Source of the DNA: Amaurobius ferox
Taxonomy: Eukaryota > Arthropoda > Arachnida > Araneae > Amaurobiidae
DNA: 64,000 nt
Reading direction: 5' to 3'
Assembly (NCBI GenBank): GCA_951213105.1
Contig: OX578155.1
Coordinates: 34,183,984 to 34,247,983, forward strand
In this document: in pieces, positions 45,777 through 58,981 of the stretch
Layout of the letters: each line of letters starts with the position of its first letter
Position numbering within the stretch: the stretch's first letter is position 1
The notes under the pieces: model-generated
The model's database searches: none
Told to the model about the DNA's origin: nothing
The model's input: only the letters and a program-made list of their open reading frames with translations
Translations under genes and position numbers: made by a program

Positions 45777-48062
45777 ATGACACCAGGTGAGAAAGCATTT
45801 ACATGTGAAATGTGCAAGAAAACATATTCAAGTAAAAGTTATTTAATTCAACACAAACGTGTGCATACAGGTGAGAAACCATTTGCATGTGAAATATGCC
45901 AGAGAACATTTTCACAAAAAAATAATTTAAATACCCACAAACTTGTGCACACAGGTGAGAAACCATTTGCTTGTGAAATATGCCAGAAAGCATTTTCACA
46001 AAAAAGTAATTTAGTTGTACACAAACGTGTGCACGCAGGTGATAAACCATTTGCATGTGAATTGTGCCATAAAGCATTTTCACAAAAAAGAATTTTAAAT
46101 AAGCACAAACTTGTGCACACAGGTGAAAAGACATTTGCATGTGAAATATGCCAGAAAATATTTTCACAAAAAAATATTTTAAATACGCACAAACTTGTTC
46201 ACAGAGGTGAGAAACCATTTGCATGTGAAATAAGCCAGAAAGCATTTTTAATTAAACGTAATTTAGCTGAACACAAACGTGTGCATACAGGTGAGAGACC
46301 ATTTGGATGTGAAATATGCCAGAAAGCATTTTCCAAAAAAAATATTTTAAATACGCACAAACTTGTGCATACAGATGAGAAACCATTTGCATGTGAATTG
46401 TGCCAGAAAGCATTTTCACAAAAAAATATTTTAAATACGCACAAACTTGTGCACACAGGTGAGAAACCATTTGCATGTGAAATATGCCAGAAAACATTTG
46501 CACAAAAAAAGATTTTAGATACGCACAAACTTGAGCACACAGGTGAAAAACCATTTGCATGTGAAATGTGCCAGAAAACATTTTTAAGTAAAAGTAGTTT
46601 AGTTGCACAAAAACGTGTGCATACAGGTTTGAAACCATTTGCATGTGAAATATGCCAGAAAGCATTTTCACAAAAAATTACTTTAAATGCGCACAAACTT
46701 GTTCACACAGGTGAGAAACCATTTACATGTGAAATGTGCCAGAAAGCATTTTCACATAAACATAATTTAAATAAGCACAAACTTGTGCACACAGGTGAGA
46801 AACCATTTGCATGTGAAATATGCCAGAAAATATTTTCAAGTAAAAGTCATTTAGTTGAACACAAACGAGTGCATACAGGTGAGAAACCATTTACATGTGA
46901 AATATGCGAAAAAGCATTTTCACAAAAAAATATTTTAAATACGCACAAACTTTTTCACACAGGTGAGAAACCATTTACATGTGAAATGTGCCAGAAAGCA
47001 TTTTCACATAAACAGAATTTAAATAAGCACAAACTTGTGCACACAAGTGAAAAACCATTTACATGTGAAATGTGCCAGAAAGCATTTTCACATAAGCATT
47101 ATTTAAAAATGCACAAACTTGTGCACACAGGTGAGAAACCATTTGCATGTGAAATATGCCAGAAAACATTTTTAAGAAAAAGTAGTTTAGTTGCACACAA
47201 ACGTGTGCATACAGGTGAGAAACCATTTTCATGTGAAATATGCCAGAAAGCATTTTCACAAAAAATTATTTTAAATGCGCACAAACTTATTCACACAGGT
47301 GAGAAACCATTTACATGTGAAATGTGCCAGAAAGCATTTTCACATAAACATAGTTTAAATAAGCACAAACTTGTGCACACAGGTGAAAAACCATTTGCAT
47401 GTGAAATGTGCCAGAAAACATTTTTATATAAAGGTAATTTAGTTGCACACAAACGTGTGCATACAGGTGAGAAACCATTTGCATGTGAAATATGCCAGAA
47501 AGCATTTTCACAAAAAATTATTTTAAAAACGCACAAACTTGTACACACAGGTGAGAAACCATTTACATGTGAAATGTGCCAGAAAGCATTTTCACATAAA
47601 CATAATTTAAATAATCACGAACTTGTGCACACAGGTGATAAACCATTTGTATGTGAAATATGTCAGAAAGCATTTTTACAAAAAAATATGTTAAATACGC
47701 ACAAACTTGTGCACATAGGTGAGAAACCATTTACATGTGAAATGTGCCTGAAAGCATTTTCACATAAACATAATTTAAATAAGCACAAACTTGTGCACAC
47801 AGGTGAGAAACCATTTGCATGTGAAATATGCCAGAAAGCATTTTCACAAAAAAGTAATTTAAATGCGCACAAACTTGTGCACACAGGTGAGAAACCATTT
47901 GCATGTGAAATGTGCCAGAAAGCATTTTCACACAGAAATATTTTAAATACGCACAAACTTGTGCACACAGGTGAGAAACCATTTACATGTGAAACGTGCC
48001 AGAAAGCATTTTCAACAAAAAGTTGTTTAGTTAGACACAAACATGTGCACACAGTTAAATAA
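45777..48062 (+). CDS. 27-finger C2H2 zinc-finger protein
   Basis: A 761-aa protein made of 27 consecutive 28-residue C2H2 fingers with TGEKPF linkers and almost no other sequence, a design for sequence-specific DNA binding in the nucleus. Finger 6 has Ser for its second Cys (residue 153) and finger 10 has Gln for its first His (residue 278); both should fail to hold zinc. Recognition segments fall into a few classes (SQKNILNTH, SHKHNLNKH, KSSLVAH), and a three-finger block recurs as fingers 10-12, 17-19 and 20-22. An in-frame stop lies 15 nt upstream of the ATG. No KRAB, ZAD, BTB or SCAN domain is present here, so an effector exon upstream is missing or unseen. Long minus-strand frames are antisense shadows. 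Confidence 0.88.
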   Translation: MTPGEKAFTCEMCKKTYSSKSYLIQHKRVHTGEKPFACEICQRTFSQKNNLNTHKLVHTGEKPFACEICQKAFSQKSNLVVHKRVHAGDKPFACELCHKAFSQKRILNKHKLVHTGEKTFACEICQKIFSQKNILNTHKLVHRGEKPFACEISQKAFLIKRNLAEHKRVHTGERPFGCEICQKAFSKKNILNTHKLVHTDEKPFACELCQKAFSQKNILNTHKLVHTGEKPFACEICQKTFAQKKILDTHKLEHTGEKPFACEMCQKTFLSKSSLVAQKRVHTGLKPFACEICQKAFSQKITLNAHKLVHTGEKPFTCEMCQKAFSHKHNLNKHKLVHTGEKPFACEICQKIFSSKSHLVEHKRVHTGEKPFTCEICEKAFSQKNILNTHKLFHTGEKPFTCEMCQKAFSHKQNLNKHKLVHTSEKPFTCEMCQKAFSHKHYLKMHKLVHTGEKPFACEICQKTFLRKSSLVAHKRVHTGEKPFSCEICQKAFSQKIILNAHKLIHTGEKPFTCEMCQKAFSHKHSLNKHKLVHTGEKPFACEMCQKTFLYKGNLVAHKRVHTGEKPFACEICQKAFSQKIILKTHKLVHTGEKPFTCEMCQKAFSHKHNLNNHELVHTGDKPFVCEICQKAFLQKNMLNTHKLVHIGEKPFTCEMCLKAFSHKHNLNKHKLVHTGEKPFACEICQKAFSQKSNLNAHKLVHTGEKPFACEMCQKAFSHRNILNTHKLVHTGEKPFTCETCQKAFSTKSCLVRHKHVHTVK

Positions 48063-49130
<1,068 letters not shown>

Positions 49131-50994
49131 GATAAAATAATTTTGGTAGATAAAAAATTGGAAACCAAAACTAGCAAATAGTTTTATTCTACGATATATT
49201 TTAACATGGTTACAAATAAAATATAGAATAATCTTTTGATAAGCTGGTATATTCTGGACTACAGCTTTGCCGAGTTATCAAATTTTCCCAATTATTGGGT
49301 GTCGAACTAAAATGGCATACAAAATGTGACGATTAATTTGAAATAAAATAATGGACAATAAATATTATGCTTTTTGCATAGAGAATTATACATTAACTTC
49401 ATTTAGTTTATACAATTATCAAATTTCAGAGAATATGAAGCATTTTTATAAGTAACTTATGATTTTTCTATTTCCACAACTTCTTACTTTTTTTTAATAA
49501 CAATTTGGGAATCTGTGCTTTATGATGAATCTGTTTTGCTAACTTCTTTTTATTCCTTTGACTACAGATTTTTGTTAGTGATTTGATAAAGTTCTAAAGT
49601 TATTTAAAAGCGAGTGAGATTTCTGATACAAGTGATAACTTTTTATGATAAAGGATCTTATTAAAAGTGTGATTTAAAATACTCTTCAATATGCTCATAT
49701 TCATCAGAAAGGAATATAAATGATATAATGTTAACATAATATTTTAACATAATTCAAAGTAGAATTTCCCAGTTACAAATTGGTAAATCATAACAGAATG
49801 ACATCATTTAATGAAATAAAGGAAAATATATATTCAGTTGTAAAAATAAAGATATCTAAAATGTACGCCAACCTTATTTTAAAATCAGCTTTCACTCTTA
49901 ATACCAGTCTACCACTCATGATAAAAGGTATATACAGATAAAACACCCATATTTTGTTTTCTAATTAAATTCTAGCAAGAAAATTCCCTTATGAAGTTTC
50001 TTGTTTTTGCAAACAATTATTCAACTGTGCGTGATATCAGTTTGTATGCTCTAAATCATCACATCTCACTTTTATCAAAACTTTTGGAATTAAAAAAAGT
50101 TAATATTGTAAAACCTTGACAAGTTGTCATTCAAGGTACCAAGAAAATTCGAGGACTTAAGTGGAGTGGAGTACTAATTAGTGAAAGTACTGAATATGCA
50201 TTACTGTAATGATCATTTAAATTTCAAATGTATGATGATATTGATAACAGTTATATAAATTAATAGTTAGAAGTACTGTTGAATTATGTAATGATAAAAA
50301 AGAAGTTAACTTTATTTCGTTTGCAGTTTACTTGAACATTCTTCAAGCTTTTATACTACCATTTTACATACATATTATGATACCATGTACTTGTCTAAAA
50401 TATATTGAAATGTATACTTATCGGTCAAATTAGCTTTTTTCTTTAAAACAGTTGAGCTCTGAATTCATTCTGTGTAGTACCAATGAACTGGCGTAAGATT
50501 GGGGCATAATTCCTAACAAAAAAAAGTGCAGGAGCCCTATCGTTATGCAGTATTTTCCAGTGCACCAAAACAACAATAATTGCAATGCTTGTCCATCGCT
50601 ACTAGCATACAAACTTTTATTTTGGAGGGGGGAGGTATTCCCCCCCCCCCAACACATACTGGGTACACCCTTGCCCATCTGTATTTCTTATTGCACAGTC
50701 CAGTGTGGTCCATGGTCCTACTATTTTTTAGTAGCTGGCTAGATATTTTACTATTTTTCAATCACTGCCCAAATTTTTTATATACTATTTACTATTACAG
50801 GATTTGTTGGACTAGCAGGGCCATTTATTGGTAAGAAAATTAACTAAAAATAAATAGTAGTATTAAAATAATTGACCCTGGTCCACTGTGCCCTTGATTT
50901 TCTATCACTAAAATTATTGCAAATAATAGTATACAATAGACATTATTTATTATTTTTAATTTGCCTTCTTGCATAATCTCATTGTGAAAAAAAT
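49131..50994. other. Gene-free stretch
   Basis: AT-rich. There is a possible 30-bp exon at 50801-50830 between TTACTATTACAG and GTAAGA. A short G/C tract lies at ~50628-50650. CAGGGCCATTTATTGG at ~50816 resembles a hAT terminus and lies ~180 bp beyond the C-terminal end of the KIAA1586-like gene. None of these is secure. Confidence 0.45.
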
Positions 50995-51311
50995 TTATGA
51001 AAAATATTCCACATGAAGTGTGTTTTCCAGTAACAAATCAGGATTTTCATCTTTCCCTTTCCTATTTTTCGTCTGGTTGTCAATTGCACTGTGACCACTT
51101 GCTATCCACGATCGTACATATGACCCTTGTTCAAATTTGTAAATGGAAGGGCCAACCAGACTAATAAACATTAAATTCGATAATGTGTGAATGTTAAGGG
51201 AAACACGCTGTGGAGTACAAATCAAATTCATCATTGAAAACCCTCTTTCACACTTGATATTTGATACAGGGATAAAATTGACCGATGAAATCAATTTTTT
51301 AAGTTCAGTCT

Positions 51312-52080
51312 TTATTTCTTTTCCAGAAGATTCTTTGAAAATTCTAAAGTCCCATAAGGCTATTCATTCATTGAGATGAAACCTTTTGCACAATTCCATG
51401 ATTTCTTCATCTCCAAATATAACTTCAATGGATTTTCCATCAGGTCAAAATTTTGGATAAAGAATTTTAATCTCTTTAATGATTTCTTTGTGATCTGTTC
51501 TAAAATTTCTTGAACAAACTGAAAGTTGCCTGCTCTAAATTGAGTGGGCTAAGCATCTGTAAAATTGACTATGTTCAATTTTAGGCATAGCCTTTCTGCT
51601 TTCTTGTAAACATGCATTTTTAAACTTCATGATTTTGACACTTTGAAGAGACTCAGAAGTGTGTAATTAGCAAAGAGTTTAATATATTCCATTTGCATTA
51701 GTATCTTCTAACTCATGTAAATTTAAAAATATGTTTACCAGATTTTCATAAGTTCATTCTTAATTTTTTTTCCAGAAGATTCCTTGAAAATTCTGAAGTC
51801 CCAAAAAGCTGTTCGTTCATTGAGATGAAATCTTTTGTACAATTCCATGATTTCTTCATCTTCAAACTTAACTTCAATGGATTTTCCACCAGGTCAAAGT
51901 TTTGGATACATACTTTGATTTCTTTGTGGTCTGTTACAACATTTCTTGAACGAACAGAAAGCCTGCTCTCAATCGAGTCAGCTAAGCATCTGTAAAATTG
52001 ACTATGTTCAATTTTAGGGTAAACATGTATTTTTAAACTTCATGATTTTGACACCTTGATGAGACTCAGAAGTGTTTTTT
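51312..52080. repeat. Tandem duplication inside the KIAA1586-like gene (~455-bp offset)
   Basis: CCAGAAGATTC(T/C)TTGAAAAT through 'gagactcagaagtg' is present twice at ~90% identity by eye. A further segment (51664-51745) recurs at 52424-52505. Confidence 0.85.
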
Positions 52081-52683
52081 CCAGGTTTAGACATTCGGGA
52101 TTTAAACACCTGTATTTGTAGGCTTATTAATCGATGAGCATCAACTAATGTTGTTTGTCTATTTTGTAATTCTAGAGATAAATCCTCAGTTTGTCCATGA
52201 AGATTTTGAAATTTTTGACATCTGCTACTATCTTAATAGTATCACCAGCACTAAGTTCTAAGCTGTGATTTAAGCAATGTCAGACAGTAATATCTGGAAA
52301 CTTATAGAGCATTAGTTTACAAAGTCCAGATTTTTTCCCCAAGCATAACTGAAGCCTATCATAAGTTATTGTAACTAATGTTCCTGAAGAATATATTCAT
52401 GAATTTTATATCACTTAAGTTCGGCTAGCAAAGAGTTTAATATTTTCCATTTGCATTTGTATCTTCTAATTCATTTAAACTTAAAAATATGTTTACCAGA
52501 TTTTCCATGTCCAAAAGCTGAGTTTACAAATACATAATGAGACATGCTTTATTACTGAGTAATGTTGATTCATCAAGAATCAATGCAAATTTCAGTTTTT
52601 CATCCACAACTTTTTTTGCAAGAGTTTCTTGTATACTCTTTGAAATGTGTGACACAATATTCATTGCTGAAACATTCGAGTGT

Positions 52684-52743
52684 TGAAAACCCAGGCCGTC
52701 CGACTCGTCAACAAGGACTAGAGCATCCATTTGGACGGCCGGG
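52684..52743 (-). mobile_element. 5S-derived SINE, 60-bp 3' fragment
   Basis: ACCCAGGCCGTCCGAC ... TTTGGACGGCCGGG matches the SINE's 3' end on minus. It is flanked by target duplications AAACATTCGAGTGT (52670-52683) and AAACATTTGAGTGT (52744-52757), one mismatch. It interrupts the KIAA1586-like frame just after its LLHS-type segment. Confidence 0.88.
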
Positions 52744-55134
52744 AAACATTTGAGTGTAAAATCTTCCTCATATCCAGTCCATCGAGAATTTGCACATCAA
52801 TTTCCTTTTCAAATTCATAAAATGTTTTATTCTGCTTCGCTAAATAATATGCAGTTCTAAAATTCTGCTCCGTCACAGCCTGTTCTTCTTTTCCTTTAGA
52901 GGATACCATTATGTTGATTTGATTTTTATTTTTGTCTTTTTCAATTTTTTCAGCTGTTAGATGCATTTTGGAAACCAAATCTTCTGTAAAGATTTTTTTT
53001 GATGAAATTTAGTTTCTCCATTTGGGCCAACATTAACAGTATTCCAGTTGCTTTCACTTGGAAAAGATGATCCTTGGGCTCTAAATGTACCCAAGCTACA
53101 AATGATTTGGCAAGTACAACATCCTAATTTTTGGTCCTTGAATAGCAACCACAGATTTTTTTAAAGAAAAATTCATATCTTGTTGTTTTAACCAGCATGA
53201 GGGTAAATTCTCTGGAAAGTGTGAGATGCTGTTTTCTTCTCGATTTTCTTCTCTTAATCACTCGATGTTGAAACACATGACTTGTTTGATACATTCGTCA
53301 TCTGGAGTTTGTTTTCAATCAGAATCTGCTTGGATGGCTCAATCTAAGCTACTTTTTTATGCTCGAAGAACCAAAATAAACATAAATTATTTGCTTACTC
53401 TTATTTCAATTTATATCTTCATCCCTATGTGAAAAAAAAGCTAATAAAATGTAGTGGGAATGAGAACAATTACGAATCAAAGCATTGCCACCTAATTTGC
53501 TGAAAATGAGCTCAGTTAGTGCATGGCCCCTGTTACTTTATGCCCTTCGTATTCTGCGGTAACTAGGCAACACTTACATCGTAGTTGCCCCAGCTAGGGG
53601 GAATTTTTGTTGTGTATTGACTTTAATTAGGCATGGAAGCCTTTTGGCAGGTTGACATATACTGATGGATTATTTCATCAAGACAAAGAAATCAATATAT
53701 GTGCATGGCCATGGTCTTTGCCAGCTTTCCTATTTGGCAAAAGCGATTGCAAAATACTCAAAAACTGGAAAGAAAATTACTAATAATTTCATTTCAATTT
53801 TGGAGTGCTCCAGAGTCCAAAAAATGTATCCACTGAATGGCTCCGGCAAATATTTAAATATTTGCCAAAATTAAAGAAGTACCGGAGCAGGGCTCCAGTG
53901 GGCTTCGGCCCCAAATAAACCCCGTGTAAGATTAAATTCTCAAGAACTTGTTTTTTATTAGATGGTGAAAGAATTTCCTCATTTTCACACTTTTCTTCTA
54001 AAAATTCTGAAGTTAATAAATAAATCTGTTGGCTTTTATGGTTGCTTGAATGACATTGTTATCCATGTATATGAATCATTAATGTCAGAACAACAGAAGA
54101 GTACATTAATGTCAGAAGAGTGCATTCACATGCATTTAATTTTTATTATAAATTCAGTAAAGAATCAGGGTCAAGTTTTCATTTTAAACATTATTTTATT
54201 TGTTATCAGACACAAACCCTAAATGTTTAAATCATTTTTTATTGTTTGAGACGGAATTCCAATTTCTGGGAATGTAATGGGCAGCATTAAAAATGGATAC
54301 TTTAAACATGTTTAATTCCACTCTTTTTATCAATTGCTTTTATTTGTTTATTGATAAATATAATAATTAACAGGCCCGGTTTAAGATGTGATTGGCATGG
54401 GCAATTGCCCACAGCGGCCGAATAAGGGGTGGCCATTTGGAAGGGAAATTAGGTGTAGTAAGAATGGCTTTTGTTGTTGTATTAAAGAATTTTGAAAATG
54501 AACCAATTTATGCCACTTTAATATAAATGAATTAATGTACTATTTTATATAGTACTAGCAGCATACCCGTTCACCGTACGAAGTATATAATATAAATAAA
54601 CTTAAAATTCACAATCATGTGCAAATTCCTATAGTATACTAAATGGCATTTTTACTCAAAATATTCTGTTAAAATATTTAACATAATGCTCCTGAAAAGA
54701 AGTTAAGGAATGGCTGTTCTCGCTATTCAAAGTTATCTTCACGGGTAGATCTGAAGAATAAAATATCTTGGCCTCTTTTGTAAGCAAATTTACAAAAAAT
54801 ATGGAATTGAATCAATATATGCAAAATAAAAGCGTATTGTATGGAACCCGTACTACTTATATATGCGAATATTAGAAGATATTACCTGTATTAGTAGATT
54901 ACATGTATAAATTGAAAATATCAATAAATCCGTAATCTTTAAACCAGAAGGCAGTAATTAATTCCAATATGTGCCGAAATGAAAGTGCTGAAATTATATG
55001 GGAAGATATACCCGTACTACTTATAATGTCATAGATTAGAAGATATGTCCTAGTGTTAGTAAAAGATTGCACGTCTTATAATATTTAGTTTCAACAATTT
55101 TTGCCAATGTATAACAGATTACGTAATAAATTAA

Positions 55135-55850
55135 CAAGAAAGATCAGTCATGCTTAAAGCATTGATTATGAAACATTTTCCAACTTCAATGCAATTTTAT
55201 TTTAAAAAAGTCGAAAAAAAGTCATTCCTCGGTAATATTTTAAAACTTATCACAATACTACATTTATTTATTATATTTGAAAACTTAAACCTTCATTGAA
55301 GAAAATGAACTTTATTCAAATGACGGCATTGAAATATAAATTGCCTGGTTTAAATATCTCTAAAACGCGATACATTCCACGGTAATATTTTTAAAACTAT
55401 CATAATACTACGATAATTTATTATATTTAAAAACTTCATCGAAAACAACTGAAATTAATTCAAATGACGTCATAGAAAAAATAACTCGCCTGGAACTCTC
55501 TATAAAAACAGGATTCCATTCATAACTTTCTCCCATTCATTTCATTCATCACAATACTATAATAATTTATTTTATTTAAAAATCAAGACCATGGAGCTAC
55601 AAGTAATTAAACCCTATGCTTAAAATTTCATCGAAAAAAATTGTCCTTCTCTTTATAAAATCAATTAATATTTCATTCATATCAGCCATGCAGACTCCAT
55701 GGACTAAATTATTTTGTGTTAAAAGATATATAGCAATTCTAATACAACTCATTCTACATATTTTGCTGTTTACATTTTACATAGGTGAAAAATAGGCTTC
55801 GTTATAGAAATAATCAAATTTGGATGAGCATTTATACTTAAATATATTAT
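55135..55850. repeat. AT-rich insertion with degenerate ~165-bp tandem units
   Basis: 'cggtaatatttt(t)aaaact.atca.aatacta' recurs at ~55225, ~55380 and (weaker) ~55550, with 'attcaaatgacg.cat' between. It is absent from repeat copy A. No gene. Confidence 0.65.
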
Positions 55851-56239
55851 AATTGCGTTGTTTCTGTACACAGCAGCCTTGGGTTGTCGTTCAGGAGCAC
55901 CTGGCCAAATTTGGCCGTAGGATGGATGTCTTTCTAGGGTCTTGTGCTCTGAAATACATAAAATGATCCATAAAAGGGGGATGAAAATGCTTAATAGAAT
56001 GATTTGGATGTGCGAAAAGTCAAGTGAAGGATGTTTCTCTATTTTTTTTTCTTTTTTTTTTTTAATTTTTATATACATTTATTGTTATCAAATATATATT
56101 TAAACTTGGTAATGGGATGTGCAACTGTGTACAATTATAAGTACAATGAAGGAGAAGTATAAAGAATTTATTTGAAGTTTTCAAAATTTACTGTTATTCA
56201 TAAGTTTAGAAGATTAAATTTGATTGGCTTAGAGGTTAT

Positions 56240-58900
56240 ACTAATATTGTAGAGGCTCTGGGCCTTTTCCTGAACTTCCATTGGTGCGGATCATATTCAG
56301 GGAGATTACAGATCTCTTCATTGGGAATTTTCTTAAGATTTTGGAAGAATTTATTTGCATTTTTAGGAATCTAGTTATAAATTTTATTGATCCCGAAGTC
56401 TTGAAGTATGACGTCATTCCTAAGGAATCTGGGGGCTTTTCTTATGAAACGAAGGGTTTTGTTTTGAACTCTCTGTATTTTTTTTAAGTTGGTAGCTTCA
56501 GTAAATCCCCATATCGTGGAACCGTAAAGCAAGATTGGTCGAAGAACTGTTTTATATAGAAGTGTTTTATTTTGGTAGCTGGCATGGGGGGAGTGCATTA
56601 TGGAAGACAGCATGTTTCTGGCTGCATGAAATTTCTTGATGGTATTTTTAATATGGGGTTTCCAAGTCATTTTGGCATCGAGGGTTAGCCCAAGATATTT
56701 AGCAGTATTTACATATGGAATGGTATTGTCATTAATTTTAATTTCTTTGGGTTTTTTATGTTTTTTCGAGAAAAGGATGCATTTAGTTTTGCTTTCATTA
56801 ATTTTTATTTTCCAATTGCGGAACCAGGCGGAAATTGTGTTTATGTGCTTTTGAAGTCTGGAGCGAATTACAAATCTTTTTGAGCTTCTAGTGTAGATGG
56901 CTGTGTCGTCCGCGTACATAGTGAGGTGATTGTTAGGTGCTCTAGGTATGTCATTAATGTAAAGATTAAAAAGGGTCGGAGCCAATTGTGAGCCTTGTGG
57001 GACTCCGGCCCTGAGAGGTTTGTGATTGGAGTACGTGTTTTTGTAGCGGACGATAAATGATCTGTCTCGAAGGTAGGAGTTTTTTAAATGGATGAGTGAG
57101 TCTGGCATGTTTTGCTGAATTAATTTGTATATTAAAGCATCATGCCACAGCTTATCAAATGCCTTCGAGACGTCAATAAGAAGAAATCCAGTGGAGAGGC
57201 CGATTTCAAGACCTTCGGTGATGAATTCGGTGACCCTGACCAGCTGGTGTGTTGTTGAGTGTAGAGGCCTAAAGCCGAATTGTTCCGGTTTAATAATGTC
57301 ATTGGATTCTATGTGTTGTTTGATTCTATTGTGGATAATTCACTCCGTAAGTTTGCTTAAAGAGTTTAGAAGGCTGATCGGTCTATAATTTTGGGCTAGG
57401 GTGTGGTCTTCGCCTGGTTTCGGGATGCCAATGACAACTGCTGTCTTCCATTTTTTGGGGAAATAGTTTAATTTTAGGATGGAATTAATGATTGTAGTTA
57501 GATAATAGATAATGTTGATGGGAAGGGATTTAATTGCTTTATTATTAATATTATCGTTTCCGGGGGCTTTTCTATTTTTGAGTTTTTTGATTTTATTGAT
57601 TACTTCCGAGGGAGGTGCAGGAATAGTTGTGTTTCTGGGGGGGCTATTGAAAAAGGAAACTAATTCAGACGTTACTTCATTTTCAATTAGAGGGCAGTCA
57701 AGGTTAAGGTTTTCTGAAAATTGCTCTTCGTAGTTGTTTGCAAGTGCATTAGCAATTTCAGTGTTTGTGTGTATGGTGCCTTGGTTGGTGGTAAGGTGAG
57801 TAATGTGTGTTCTAGGAGTTTTAATTTTTTTGACAAACTCCCACAGTGAGTTATCTGTGGGAGCGAGCGTGTTGATGAAGCGTTTCCATTGATGCTGTTT
57901 GTGTGATTTAATTTGAATTTTAACTTGTTTGCTTAAATTGTTAAGGTGTGTTTTAAAGGGGGGGAAGCGAGTAGTTTGCCATCTGTGTCTGGTTTCGTTG
58001 CGTTTTTTAATTAGTTTTTTTATATGAAAGGGAAGTTTGTGATGTGTGTGGGGGGGGGGGGAGGGTTGTAAGAGGTCACTGTGGCGATAGCAGATTTAAT
58101 TTCATTGGTGAGTTTTTGTGTGCAGTCATCTATATCCTGGGAGTTATTTATTTTTGCTATTAAAAGTGGGGAGTTAGAAAGGATTCCAATAAATTTTTTC
58201 CAATTTGTGGATTTAATTGAGGAAGTGATTGGGAAGTTAGTATTAAAATAAAGAGTGAGTTTTATGGGGAGATGGTCTGAGCAAAGGTCAATTATGGTGT
58301 GGATTTCGTGAGGGGCGGGAATGTTATTAAGAAGGGCAAAATCAATTATAGAGGTTGTTCTAGTGTTGTTTGTGGTGGATGTATTAGGGAAAAGGTGTCT
58401 GAGATTTGTGTTGTTTATGTGTGTGTTGATGTCTATGCCATATTTGGTCCTTCGGCTGCAGCCCCAATTAGTATGGTGGGCATTGAAGTCCCCCATCATA
58501 ATTGATCTGTCATGAATGCCAAATAAGGCAGAGAGATTGTCTGCTATGTTATGTCTTGACTTATGTGTTGCGTATATAGAGTCTATAAGAATGTAATGAG
58601 AGTTAGAAAGTTTAAATTTAATTAATGTGTGTTCGATAATGTTAGTGTCTAAAGGAGTTATGTTTACGTGTTCAATGTTGCTTTTAATGTAAATTGCGGT
58701 ACCGCCGTGCTGTGTATTAGTGTTGCTAGGACGAGGTGTGTGGAATGAAGAGTAATTTGGAATGCGGAAATTGTTGGGGGGGGGTCTTTGATCTTGGTTT
58801 CTTGAATTAGTAAGATATGAGGTTTATGTTCTTCGATGAAATCTCTGAGCTCGTGAATCTTGCTTTTGATTCCGTTGACGTTCCACGATATGATGGTGAA
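56240..58900 (-). pseudogene. Retrotransposon 2 ORF2, endonuclease and reverse transcriptase
   Basis: Endonuclease motifs are visible in order on minus: SWNVNGI (~58880), LIQETK, GDFNAHH (~58490) and SDHLP (~58280). The reverse transcriptase has RKAPGND, PISLL, EQFGFRPLHSTTHQL, PQGSQLAP and YADD (~56910). The C-terminal TLRFIRKAPRFLRN and a KRPRAS ending follow. Lesions include a nonsense codon in a WIIHNR-like position near 57340, a TAG at 56371-56373 after which the frame stays open to ~56240, and homopolymer shifts near 58050 and 58790. Most of the protein can still be read. Confidence 0.88.
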
Positions 58901-58981
58901 AGCATTTGGTGGGGGGGGGGGGGGGGATCATGATTGGCTATTGGGGCTCTGATTAAAATGGTGATCTACTAGTACTAATAT

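Larger units (their letters stand above)
50995..53340 (-). pseudogene. KIAA1586-like hAT-derived gene (decayed)
   Basis: Reading on minus from the right: LPSCW, then a zinc-binding start (LGCCTCQ), FRTAYYLAKQNKTF, VQILDGLDMRKILHS, the catalytic-type ALILDESTLLSNKACLI and DMENLVNIFLSLNELEDTNA. At the left end is the hAT dimerisation segment, CERGFSMMNLICTP...LMFISLVGP. This order is that of E3 SUMO-protein-ligase KIAA1586-like proteins, domesticated or free hAT transposase relatives. It is broken by stops, frameshifts, a 60-bp SINE insertion (52684-52743) and a tandem duplication of its middle (51312-51660 with 51770-52080). The catalytic middle (RNase-H fold Asp/Glu residues) is largely gone. 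Confidence 0.82.

Noticed and set aside
55770..56078. 102-codon minus frame downstream of retrotransposon 2
   Set aside because: It reads through the element's 3' region and poly-T tract; the Lys-rich start is a translated homopolymer.
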